This document shows, piece by piece, positions 45,287 to 53,085 of a stretch of DNA of 64,000 nucleotides (positions are counted from its first letter, which is position 1; each line of letters begins with the position of its first letter). Made by a program: the position numbers and the translations under genes. Origin of the DNA: Methylocystis sp. ATCC 49242 (GTDB lineage Bacteria; Pseudomonadota; Alphaproteobacteria; Rhizobiales; Beijerinckiaceae). The DNA is taken from assembly GCF_000188155.2 (NCBI RefSeq), contig NZ_KE124774.1, positions 408,736 to 472,735 on the forward strand. Reading direction: 5' to 3'. The notes under the pieces were generated by a model. The model saw only the letters and a list, made by a program, of their open reading frames with translations, searched no databases and was not told the DNA's origin.

Positions 45287-45838
45287 ATGTCCTTTGTGAT
45301 TGCGCGCCGCGCTGTCGTCGTTGCGGCCCTGTCGCTCGTTTCCGCCGCGGTCGTGTCGGCCCCGGCTTTCGCGCATGGCCCCTCGCGCCAGAAGGTCGTC
45401 GAGAAGATCGAGATCGACGCGCCGGCCGACAAGGTCTGGGGAATCGTCGGCAATTTCCAGGATCTGAACTGGCACCCCTCCGTCGCCTCGACGGAAGGAA
45501 CGGGCGGCAGCGACGTTGGCGCGAAGCGCAAGATCACGCTCAAGAACGGCGGCGTGATCGAGGAGTCGGCGACGAAGGTCGACGCGGCGGGCAAGTCGCT
45601 CAGCTACAAGATCGATAATGTGGACGTTAAGGTCGTCCCGGTGAACAACTACTCCTCGACGATTTCGGTCAAGGAAGAGGGCGGCAAGAGCGTCGTCGAG
45701 TGGAAGGGCGCCTTCTACCGCGGCTTCATGAACAACGATCCGCCGCCGGAGCTCTCCGACGAAGCGGCCGTGAAGGCGGTGTCGGACTTCTATAAGGCCG
45801 GCCTCGCAGCGCTCAAGGCCAAGGCGGAGGGCAAGTAA
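45287..45838 (+). CDS. mxaD: MxaD-like periplasmic SRPBCC protein
   Basis: 183 residues. The signal peptide ends VSAPAFAHG. An SRPBCC/START-like ligand-binding fold follows: VEKIEIDAPADKVWGIVGNFQDLNWHPSVAS ... VVEWKGAFYRGFMNNDPPPELSDEAAVKAVSDFYKAGLAALKAKAEGK. MxaD of methylotrophs is reported to aid electron transfer between methanol dehydrogenase and cytochrome cL. AGGAG precedes ATG 45287. The next gene encodes a clear paralogue. The mxaD name is by similarity; no mxaF, mxaG or xoxF lies in the window. Confidence 0.75.
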   Translation: MSFVIARRAVVVAALSLVSAAVVSAPAFAHGPSRQKVVEKIEIDAPADKVWGIVGNFQDLNWHPSVASTEGTGGSDVGAKRKITLKNGGVIEESATKVDAAGKSLSYKIDNVDVKVVPVNNYSSTISVKEEGGKSVVEWKGAFYRGFMNNDPPPELSDEAAVKAVSDFYKAGLAALKAKAEGK

Positions 45839-45873
45839 AGCCGGGGCGAGAGGGGCCGCCGGGAGGTTTTGAA

Positions 45874-46464
45874 ATGTCCAGCCTGTCGCGCCGCGCGGCG
45901 TGTCTCGCGCTGGCGGCGTTCGTCCCTCTGGCCACAACGGCTTTCGCCGCCGGCGCAGAGCCGCCTGTTCCGGGGCCGAATTCCTGGGCCGCGCATGGCG
46001 CGGCCCCGCTCAAATCCGTCGAAACAATCGTCATCGACGCGACCCCCGAAAAAGTCTGGGCGGTGGCAAGCGATTTTGCCCATTACGACTGGCTGCCCGG
46101 CGTCGCACGCGTCGAGGCGAGCGGCGGGAACGCGCCGGAGCAGGGCAAGCGCAGGCTCCTGTTGGCCGACGGCGGCGCGATCGACGAGACGCTCGTGAGA
46201 TGGGACCCGGAGCGCATGACGCTCGCCTGGCATCGCGACCGCGACGACGTGAAGCGCCTGCCCGCCATCAATTACATGACCCACGTGACCGTGAAGCCCG
46301 CCGCGGACGGCAAGGCGCTGGCCGAATGGAAGGGCCGGTTCTACCGTGGCCATCCCTTCAACGACCCGCCGCCGGGACTCGACGACGACACGGCCCTGGC
46401 CGCAGTGACGGCGCTGCATCGGGCGAATCTCGCTGCGCTGAAGGCGCGGGTGGAGGGGAAGTGA
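45874..46464 (+). CDS. Second MxaD-like SRPBCC protein
   Basis: 196 residues with a signal peptide (LAAFVPLATTAFAAGAEP) and the same SRPBCC fold as its neighbour: KVWAVASDFAHYDWLPGVARVEASGG and AEWKGRFYRGHPFNDPPPGLDDDTALAAVTALHRANLAALKARVEGK align position by position with the preceding protein. A tandem duplicate that has diverged. It starts 35 bp after the first copy and its stop is 5 bp before the start of the beta-propeller gene, so the three are one operon. The ligand is unknown. Confidence 0.75.
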   Translation: MSSLSRRAACLALAAFVPLATTAFAAGAEPPVPGPNSWAAHGAAPLKSVETIVIDATPEKVWAVASDFAHYDWLPGVARVEASGGNAPEQGKRRLLLADGGAIDETLVRWDPERMTLAWHRDRDDVKRLPAINYMTHVTVKPAADGKALAEWKGRFYRGHPFNDPPPGLDDDTALAAVTALHRANLAALKARVEGK

Positions 46465-46469
46465 CGCAT

Positions 46470-47450
46470 ATGCGGCGGAAGGGGCGGGGCGGTCGTAAAC
46501 GCACAGCGCTGCATGGCGTCGCGCGACTCGCTTTCGCGACGCTTCTTTGTCCCGCTCCCGCCCGCGCCGATGAAGTCTTCATCACCGCGCAGGGGGCGGA
46601 CGCGCTCGAAATCATCGACGTCGCGACGATGAAACCTCTGGCCCGCCTGCCAATCGGCGGCAAGCCCGCCGGAATCGCGGTGAGCCGGGACGGCGCGCGC
46701 GCTTTCGTGACCAGCCCCGAGGGCAAATTTCTCACCGTTGTGGACGCGGAGGCGCGAAAGATCGAACGACGGATCGCCGTCGCAGGGGGGCCGCTCGGCG
46801 TCGCTGCCGCAGCGGACGGCCGCCGCGTCTATGTCGCCGATCTCTATGGACGCCGACTTGTCGAGATCGATCCCGAGAAAGGCGAGACCCGCAGCGTCGG
46901 CGTCGGAGCGATGGCCTCCGGCGTGGCCGTGACGCCGGACGGCGGGACGATCCTCGTCGCCGACCGCGACGACAATGCGGTCTCGGTCATCGACGCCGCG
47001 AGCTTCACCCGCGTCGCGACGATTCCCGTCGGCAGGCATCCTTTTGGGGTCACCATCGACGCAGAAGGCGCCCGCGCCTATACGGCCAATGTCGAATCGG
47101 ACGACATGAGCGTCATCGACATCGCCGCCCGCAAGGTCGTCGCGACGGCGAAGACCGGCAGCCGGCCCTATACGGTGGCGCTGGCGGGCGGGCGAATCTT
47201 CACCGCCAACCAGCATGGCGACAGCCTCAGCGTCTTTGACGCCGCGACCCTCGCGCCACTGGAAACCGTGAAAGTCGGGGAATATCCCGAAGGAATCGAC
47301 GCGAGCCGCGACGGCAGGACGGTCTATGTCGCAAACTGGTTTTCAAACGAGCTCTTGGCGATCGACGCGAAGACGCTCAAGGTCGTCGGCAGGGCCGAGA
47401 CCGGCGACGGTCCCCGGGCGTTCGGCGCCTTCGTCGCGGCAGGTAGATGA
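46470..47450 (+). CDS. Periplasmic YVTN-type beta-propeller protein
   Basis: 326 residues: a basic N-terminus with a signal peptide (LARLAFATLLCPAPARA region), then about seven repeats of roughly 42 residues with the (Y/F)V(A/T)N...VIDxxT pattern (VFITAQGADALEIIDVATMK, VYVADLYGRRLVEIDPEKG, ILVADRDDNAVSVIDAASF, AYTANVESDDMSVIDIAAR). Propellers of this kind are often encoded beside PQQ-dependent alcohol dehydrogenases. ATG 46470 with GGAGGGG upstream is preferred to a GTG overlapping the previous stop. Probably works with the two MxaD-like proteins. Confidence 0.82.
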   Translation: MRRKGRGGRKRTALHGVARLAFATLLCPAPARADEVFITAQGADALEIIDVATMKPLARLPIGGKPAGIAVSRDGARAFVTSPEGKFLTVVDAEARKIERRIAVAGGPLGVAAAADGRRVYVADLYGRRLVEIDPEKGETRSVGVGAMASGVAVTPDGGTILVADRDDNAVSVIDAASFTRVATIPVGRHPFGVTIDAEGARAYTANVESDDMSVIDIAARKVVATAKTGSRPYTVALAGGRIFTANQHGDSLSVFDAATLAPLETVKVGEYPEGIDASRDGRTVYVANWFSNELLAIDAKTLKVVGRAETGDGPRAFGAFVAAGR

Positions 47451-47553
47451 CGCGCGACACTAGACACCGCCGCGCGGCGACGCCATAAGGAGCGCAACGC
47501 CAAGACTGGCGGCCGCAACACTGGCGGGCTGCAAGCAAGAGGCCGGAACTCTC

Positions 47554-47961
47554 ATGTCCTATATCGTCCGTTTCTTCACCTGGTGGAACCGCGCAACCCT
47601 TTCGACGGGATTGTGGACGCTGCTCTATGGCGAGCGCGTCGGCGAGGATGAATTCGGCAACGTCTATTACCGCCGCCGCGGCGGCAAGAAGGACAAGGCG
47701 CTCGGCATCGAGCGGCGCTGGGTTATCTACAAGGGCTATTGCGAGGGTTCGGCCACGCCGCCCGGCTGGTACGGCTGGCTGCATCACACGGTGGACACGC
47801 CGCCGACCAAGGAAACCTACAAGCCGAAGGACTGGGAGCTCCCGCATCAGGAGAACCTCACCGGCACGCCGCGCGCCTATCGCCCGCCGGGATCTCAGCT
47901 GGCCACCGGCGAGCGCCCGGCGACGGGCGGCGACTATGTCGCCTGGCGCCCGGAGGGCTGA
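47554..47961 (+). CDS. NADH:ubiquinone oxidoreductase accessory subunit, NDUFA12 family
   Basis: 135 residues, homologous to the mitochondrial complex I B17.2/NDUFA12 subunit found in alphaproteobacteria. The conserved parts are LWTLLYGERVGEDEFGNVYYRRR, RRWVIYKGYCEGSATPPGWYGWLHHTVDTPPT and the C-terminal YRPPGS. No signal peptide. It starts the NDUFA12-DUF2155-aat-accC-accB group seen across the class; the main nuo operon is elsewhere. Confidence 0.92.
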   Translation: MSYIVRFFTWWNRATLSTGLWTLLYGERVGEDEFGNVYYRRRGGKKDKALGIERRWVIYKGYCEGSATPPGWYGWLHHTVDTPPTKETYKPKDWELPHQENLTGTPRAYRPPGSQLATGERPATGGDYVAWRPEG

Positions 47962-48046
47962 ACGCCGCCGTCCTTGGAAACGCCTTTCTTGCCTGTTTCT
48001 GTGACCTGCGTGTTCCTCAGCCCCTCGCGTGTGGCGCGGTGAATCG

Positions 48047-48817
48047 ATGATCAAGTCTTTTCGTTTTGGCGCGGCGCTCGGCGTCGCGGGTTTCGCGCTT
48101 TCCGGCGTCGCCGTCGCCGAACCGATTCGGCATCCGACGGCGACCTTCGCCGGTCTCGACAAGACGACGGGCCGCATCATCAATTTCGACGTCGCCATCG
48201 ATGAAACGGTGCAGTTCGGCGCATTGCAGGTGACGCCGCGCGTTTGCAACACCCGCCCACAGACGGAGACGCCGCAGACCACGAGCTTCGTCGAGGTCGA
48301 TGAACTGATCCTGAAACCGGAGCGTCAGGGCCGGCCGGAGGCCAAGCCCGAGCAGGCCAAGACCGACGGCAAGCAGGAGGCCAAGCGCATCTTCTCGGGC
48401 TGGATGTTCGCGGCCAGCCCCGGCCTGCACGGCGTCGAGCATCCGGTCTATGACGTGTGGCTCGTCGACTGCAAGGGCGGCAAGGAGAGCGCGCCGGCAC
48501 CGGCTGCGGCCGCAGCCGAGCCTTCCGCTGCCCCCGACGCGGCCGCTCCCGCCGCGGAAACCGGCAAGAAGCGCCGCTCGCGCAAGGTCGAGCCCGCAGC
48601 GCCCGCGCCGGTGGAGAACCAGCCGATCGGCCCCGCCGACCAGCCGCCGGCGGCCGCCGATTCCGCCGTTCCGGCGCCGGAGGCTGTTCCCGGAGAGGCG
48701 CCGGCCGAGCCCGCGCCCCCGCCAGCCCGGAAAAAGAAGAGGAAGAAGCCCGCGGCCGATGCTCCTGCCGCCGCGCCTGTCGAGCCGACCGGCGGAAATC
48801 CGCTGCTGCCCTTCTGA
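48047..48817 (+). CDS. DUF2155 secreted protein
   Basis: 256 residues. A signal peptide (FGAALGVAGFALSGVAVA) is followed by the DUF2155 domain (about 22-145: AGLDKTTGRIINFDVAIDETVQFGALQVTPRVCNTRP ... IFSGWMFAASPGLHGVEHPVYDVWLVDCKGG), then a long Ala/Pro/Glu/Lys low-complexity tail to the C-terminus. ATG 48047 gives a clean signal peptide. The function is unknown, but the gene is constantly linked to NDUFA12 and aat. It converges with aat, the two ends being adjacent. Confidence 0.85.
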   Translation: MIKSFRFGAALGVAGFALSGVAVAEPIRHPTATFAGLDKTTGRIINFDVAIDETVQFGALQVTPRVCNTRPQTETPQTTSFVEVDELILKPERQGRPEAKPEQAKTDGKQEAKRIFSGWMFAASPGLHGVEHPVYDVWLVDCKGGKESAPAPAAAAAEPSAAPDAAAPAAETGKKRRSRKVEPAAPAPVENQPIGPADQPPAAADSAVPAPEAVPGEAPAEPAPPPARKKKRKKPAADAPAAAPVEPTGGNPLLPF

Positions 48818-49489
48818 TCAGCCGTCCTCGAGAGCGGCGAGCGCGTGCGCGCCGCTCACGCTCTGGTCCGGAGACCAGACGTAAAAATCGGCCACAACCG
48901 TCAGAGCCTCCTCGAGCGCCCGGTGATAGGCGTCGCGAGAAATCTCGATCGCGCCGAGTGAAGCGAGATGCGTGGTCATGAATTGCGTGTCGAGCAGCTG
49001 GAAGCCGCCGGCCCTGAGCCGGGCGACAAGATGCGTCAGCGCCACTTTCGAGGCGTCCCGCTCACGGTGGAACATGCTCTCGCCGAAGAACGCCCCGCGC
49101 AGCGAGACGCCATACAGGCCGCCGACGAGTCGCCCCTCGCGGCGGCATTCGACCGTATGGACGAAGCCCATATCGAACAATTCGCGATAGAGGCGGCGGA
49201 TCTCCGCATTGATCCAGGTCTTTTCGCGATCCGGCGCCGGCGCGGCGCAGGCGTCGATCACCGCGTCGAAATCCCGGTCGACGGTCACCTCGAACCTGTC
49301 CGAGCGCACCGTCTTGGCCAGCGAGCGCGAGACGATGAAAGTGTCGAGCGGAAAGATCGCGCGCTTCTCGGGATCGACCCAGAAAAGCTGGTCGTCTTCG
49401 GCGCTTTCGGCCATCGGAAAAAGGCCGATGGAATAGGCGCGCAGCAGAAGGTGCGGAGTGATTGCGCTATTGGCGCCGGGTTTGGACAT
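48818..49489 (-). CDS. aat: Leucyl/phenylalanyl-tRNA--protein transferase
   Basis: 223 residues. Adds Leu or Phe to proteins with N-terminal Lys/Arg, marking them for ClpS/ClpAP (N-end rule). The signature [31 protein letters not shown] is at the N-terminus, and the catalytic core [41 protein letters not shown] is intact. The start [11 protein letters not shown] gives the standard length. Confidence 0.95.
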   Translation of the reverse strand: MSKPGANSAITPHLLLRAYSIGLFPMAESAEDDQLFWVDPEKRAIFPLDTFIVSRSLAKTVRSDRFEVTVDRDFDAVIDACAAPAPDREKTWINAEIRRLYRELFDMGFVHTVECRREGRLVGGLYGVSLRGAFFGESMFHRERDASKVALTHLVARLRAGGFQLLDTQFMTTHLASLGAIEISRDAYHRALEEALTVVADFYVWSPDQSVSGAHALAALEDG

Positions 49490-49611
49490 GACGGAAAGAT
49501 AGCGCCGATCAACGGTTTTTTGCAGCCTCGGCGCTCAAACTGTCATGGCTGCCCCGCCGAAGACCTTTGTGGTCGTTCGGCGGGCATGGTCGCTTGCCGT
49601 CGCCGTGCGGT

Positions 49612-50970
49612 TCAGAACCCCGGCTCGATCCCGCCTGTCGCGAGGAAGTGCTCCAGCCAGTGGATGTCGTAGACGCCGTTCTGAACATCCGCATTGCGGA
49701 CGAGCGTGCGGAACAACGGCAGCGTCGTGTCGATGCCGTCGACGATGAATTCGTCGAGCGAGCGTCGCAGGCGCATCAGCGCCTCGGTGCGGTTGCGGCC
49801 GTGCACGATCAGCTTGCCGATGAGCGAGTCGTAATTCGGCGGGATCGCGTAGCCCTGATAGACGGCGGAATCCACGCGGACGCCGACGCCGCCCGGCGGG
49901 TGGTAATAGGCGATACGGCCGGGCGAGGGTCGGAAGGTCAGCGGATGCTCAGCGTTCACGCGGCATTCGATGGCGTGCCCGTAGAACCAGATGTCTTCCT
50001 GCTTCATCGAAAGCGGCGAGCCGGCGGCGACGCGGATCTGTTCGCAGACGAGGTCGACGCCCGTGATCGACTCCGTCACCGGATGCTCGACCTGAATGCG
50101 GGTGTTCATCTCGATGAAGTAGAACTCGCCGTTCTCGAAGAGAAACTCGATCGTGCCCGCGCCGGCGTATTGCAATTCGCGCATCGCCCTGGCGCAGACC
50201 TCGCCCATCTCGCGCCGCTGCGTGTCGTTGAGCGCGGGGGAGGGGCTTTCCTCGAAGACCTTCTGGTGACGGCGCTGCAGCGAGCAGTCACGCTCGCCGA
50301 GATGGATCGCCTCGCCCTTGCCGTCGCCGAAAACCTGAAACTCGATGTGGCGCGGCTTTTCGAGATATTTCTCGATATAGACCGTGTCATCGCCGAAGGC
50401 CGCCTTCGCCTCGGTGCGCGCGGTGGCTATGGCGATGGAGAGGTCGTGCGGATCGCGGGCGACCTTCATGCCGCGGCCGCCGCCGCCGGACGCCGCCTTC
50501 ACCAGAACGGGAAAGCCGATCTTCTCGGCGACCTTGAGCGCTTCCTTCTCGCTGCGAACCGGGCCGTCGGAACCCGGCACGCAGGGGATGCCGAGCTTCT
50601 TCGCCGTGGCCTTGGCCTCGATCTTGTCGCCCATCAGCCGGATATGCTCGGACTTCGGGCCGATGAAGGTTATGTTGTGTTCTTCGAGGATTTCCGCGAA
50701 GCGCGCGTTCTCGGAGAGAAAGCCGTAGCCAGGATGAACGGCGTCAGCGCCCGTGATCTCGCAGGCGGAGAGCAGGGAAGGAATGTTGAGATAGGAATCG
50801 CGCGCCGCGGGCGGGCCGATGCAAACCGACTCGTCGGCGAGCTTCACATGCATCGCGTCGGCGTCGGCGGTGGAGTGCACGGCGACCGTGGCGATGCCGA
50901 GCTCTTTCGCCGCGCGAAGGATGCGCAGCGCGATTTCGCCGCGGTTGGCGATGAGAATCTTGTCGAACAT
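49612..50970 (-). CDS. accC: Acetyl-CoA carboxylase, biotin carboxylase subunit
   Basis: 452 residues. ATP-dependent carboxylation of biotin on AccB, the first step of fatty-acid synthesis. N-terminal [28 protein letters not shown]-grasp glycine loop [14 protein letters not shown], biotin-binding [14 protein letters not shown] and the C-terminal biotin-carboxylase domain are all present. It lies 7 bp after accB in one operon. Confidence 0.97.
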   Translation of the reverse strand: MFDKILIANRGEIALRILRAAKELGIATVAVHSTADADAMHVKLADESVCIGPPAARDSYLNIPSLLSACEITGADAVHPGYGFLSENARFAEILEEHNITFIGPKSEHIRLMGDKIEAKATAKKLGIPCVPGSDGPVRSEKEALKVAEKIGFPVLVKAASGGGGRGMKVARDPHDLSIAIATARTEAKAAFGDDTVYIEKYLEKPRHIEFQVFGDGKGEAIHLGERDCSLQRRHQKVFEESPSPALNDTQRREMGEVCARAMRELQYAGAGTIEFLFENGEFYFIEMNTRIQVEHPVTESITGVDLVCEQIRVAAGSPLSMKQEDIWFYGHAIECRVNAEHPLTFRPSPGRIAYYHPPGGVGVRVDSAVYQGYAIPPNYDSLIGKLIVHGRNRTEALMRLRRSLDEFIVDGIDTTLPLFRTLVRNADVQNGVYDIHWLEHFLATGGIEPGF

Positions 50971-50977
50971 GCGACGC

Positions 50978-51559
50978 CTATTCGATCACGAGGAGAGGTT
51001 CGCCATATTCGACCGGCTGGCCGTCCTCGACGAGAATGGCGGTCACGACGCCCGCCTTCGGCGCAGTGATGTCGTTGAAGGTCTTCATCGCCTCGATGAG
51101 CAGCAGCTTGTCGCCAAGGGCGACGCGCGATCCGATCTCGATGAAGGGCTTGGCGTCCGGGTTGGGGCGGAGATAAGCAGTGCCGACCATCGGCGATTTC
51201 ACCGCGTCGGCGTAATCGGCGGCGGGCTCGGGGGCGGCCGGCGCAGGCTTCGCCGCCGGCGCGGCCGCTGGCGCAGCGACCGGCGCCGCATGATAGGTTT
51301 GGGCGGCCGGCGGCGCGGCGATCGTCAATGTTGCGGGCGGCGGCGCGATCAGCGTGCGCGCGGCGCGGATGCGCAGGTCGCCCTTCTCGACCTCGAATTC
51401 AGTCAGATCGCTGCTGGAGACGAGTTCCGCGATCGTGCGAAGCAGTTCCGGGTCGACGACCGGCGCGGGGCCGGTCGGAGCCGGCGCAATGCGCGGGGCG
51501 GCTTTCGGCGCCGGGGACTTGCGCGAGGCGGTTCGAGACGTTTGAGCTTTGCGCGCCAT
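50978..51559 (-). CDS. accB: Acetyl-CoA carboxylase biotin carboxyl carrier protein
   Basis: 193 residues. A flexible Ala/Pro-rich linker (about 85-125) precedes the C-terminal biotinyl domain. The biotin attachment lysine is K159 in [10 protein letters not shown]. An extra basic N-terminal segment ([20 protein letters not shown]) precedes the conserved helix [21 protein letters not shown]. It sits between aroQ and accC on the same strand. Confidence 0.96.
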   Translation of the reverse strand: MARKAQTSRTASRKSPAPKAAPRIAPAPTGPAPVVDPELLRTIAELVSSSDLTEFEVEKGDLRIRAARTLIAPPPATLTIAAPPAAQTYHAAPVAAPAAAPAAKPAPAAPEPAADYADAVKSPMVGTAYLRPNPDAKPFIEIGSRVALGDKLLLIEAMKTFNDITAPKAGVVTAILVEDGQPVEYGEPLLVIE

Positions 51560-51577
51560 GGGAATCTCGGGTCTTTC

Positions 51578-52009
51578 TCAGATGTTTTCGAGAACGGCCT
51601 CTAGGGCCAGCAAATAGGACGTCGGGCCGAAGCCCGCGATGACTCCGCGCGCCACCGGCGAGATATAGGAGTGATGCCGGAAGCTCTCGCGGGCGTGCAC
51701 GTTGGAAAGATGCACCTCGATCACGGACGCGTTCGCGCCCTTGATCGCGTCATACAGGGCGATGGAGGTGTGGGTGAGCGCTCCGGCGTTCAGAATGATC
51801 GGCGCGCCGGATTGTCCTGCCTCCTGAACCCAGGTGACGAGATCGCCCTCGTGATTCGACTGCCTGAAGACGAGCGAGACGCCTCGCGCGGCGCATCGTT
51901 CCTCCAACATCGCCCGCACGTCGTCGAGAGTCGCCGATCCGTAGATCACCGGCTCGCGCTTGCCCAGAAGGTTGAGATTGGGACCGTTGAGCACATGGAC
52001 GACTGTCAT
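51578..52009 (-). CDS. aroQ: 3-dehydroquinate dehydratase, type II
   Basis: 143 residues. Third step of the shikimate pathway. Conserved N-terminus [19 protein letters not shown], catalytic Arg/Tyr loop, [16 protein letters not shown], and [30 protein letters not shown]. The start MTVVHVLNG at 52009 is the usual one; ATG 52030 would add seven residues. It is the first gene of the aroQ-accB-accC operon. Confidence 0.95.
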   Translation of the reverse strand: MTVVHVLNGPNLNLLGKREPVIYGSATLDDVRAMLEERCAARGVSLVFRQSNHEGDLVTWVQEAGQSGAPIILNAGALTHTSIALYDAIKGANASVIEVHLSNVHARESFRHHSYISPVARGVIAGFGPTSYLLALEAVLENI

Positions 52010-52206
52010 TGCGTTCTCGAACGATCCCACATCCTGAAAAAGCGCGACGCGGTTCTTCTCTTAGCCTTATTGCAGCCACAAAGGAAGCCCGCCGCAACAC
52101 GGCTTTCGAACGAAATCGGCGAATTCGGGTTCGCCAATTTCGCGCTCGTTTCATATTCAGTCGCGCGTTCGGAGGGAAAATCGCGCGCACTTTTTGTAAT
52201 AGCGCA

Positions 52207-52998
52207 TCAGCAGGCGGTCTTGCCGCATTTGCGCACGTTGTCGATCTTCGTCTTGATCTGGTTGTAGGGCAGGCCGCCGACGAACGCTTCGGAGCCGACC
52301 ACCCACGACGGCGTGCCGTCGAAACGCATCTGCTCGGCGAGCGCCACGACTTCCTTCAGCGCGGCCTGGGTCTCGGGCTTGGCCATGTCCTTTTCGAGCC
52401 GGTCCATGTCGGCGCCGACTTCCTTGGCGGCGGCGAGCGCCTGCTGCTTGCCGATATGGCCGCGGGTGGAGAGCAGCTTCTTGTGGAACTCCCAGAACTT
52501 CTCGGGGCTTAGCTGCTGACGCGCCGCGGTTGCGATCTGAGCCGTTTCGACCGAGTCGGGGCCGAGAATCGCGAAATCCTTCAAGACCACCCGCAGCTTG
52601 GGATCGCCCTCGATCAGCTTCGCGACGGTCGCAAGCGACTGCTTGCAGTAGCCGCAGTTGTAATCGAAGAACTCGACAAGCGTGACGTCGCCGTTCGGAT
52701 TGCCGACCACGGCCTGGTTCGGCGAGTTGAACAGCTTGTCTTTCTGCTCTGTGACAGCCCTCTCGCGCGAGGCGGCCTCCGCAACCTTCTGGCGCTTCTC
52801 CAGTTCTTCGATCGCCTCCTTGATGACCTCGGGATTGGTGACGAGGTAGTCGTGGACGATTTTCTCGATGACCGTTTTCTGCGCGGGGGAGAATTCGCTT
52901 GCGGCCCGCGCGGCGGGGGCCGTCAACACCACGCCGGCGATGACGCTCGCGGCAAATATTGCGCGCGAAGCGCCGGCGAAAGAGAGGGGAAGGCGCAT
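52207..52998 (-). CDS. DsbA-family periplasmic thiol-disulfide protein
   Basis: 263 residues. The signal peptide ends TAPAARAAS. A helical N-terminal extension (about 35-95) precedes the thioredoxin-fold domain with active site C115-G-Y-C118 in FFDYNCGYCKQ and the cis-proline in FDGTPSWVVG. The extension and YNCGYC motif are those of ScsC/Com1-type (DsbA-like) oxidoreductases. Two more cysteines lie at the very end (RKCGKTAC). It follows lptD on the same strand, after 87 bp. Confidence 0.9.
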   Translation of the reverse strand: MRLPLSFAGASRAIFAASVIAGVVLTAPAARAASEFSPAQKTVIEKIVHDYLVTNPEVIKEAIEELEKRQKVAEAASRERAVTEQKDKLFNSPNQAVVGNPNGDVTLVEFFDYNCGYCKQSLATVAKLIEGDPKLRVVLKDFAILGPDSVETAQIATAARQQLSPEKFWEFHKKLLSTRGHIGKQQALAAAKEVGADMDRLEKDMAKPETQAALKEVVALAEQMRFDGTPSWVVGSEAFVGGLPYNQIKTKIDNVRKCGKTAC

Positions 52999-53085
52999 CG
53001 AGTTCTCCTTGTCGCGTCAGAGCGCGGTTGTGCGTGGTGGCGCTTCTAACACAGCTTGAGCCCCGTGGCTGTACAAATGGCCGGA

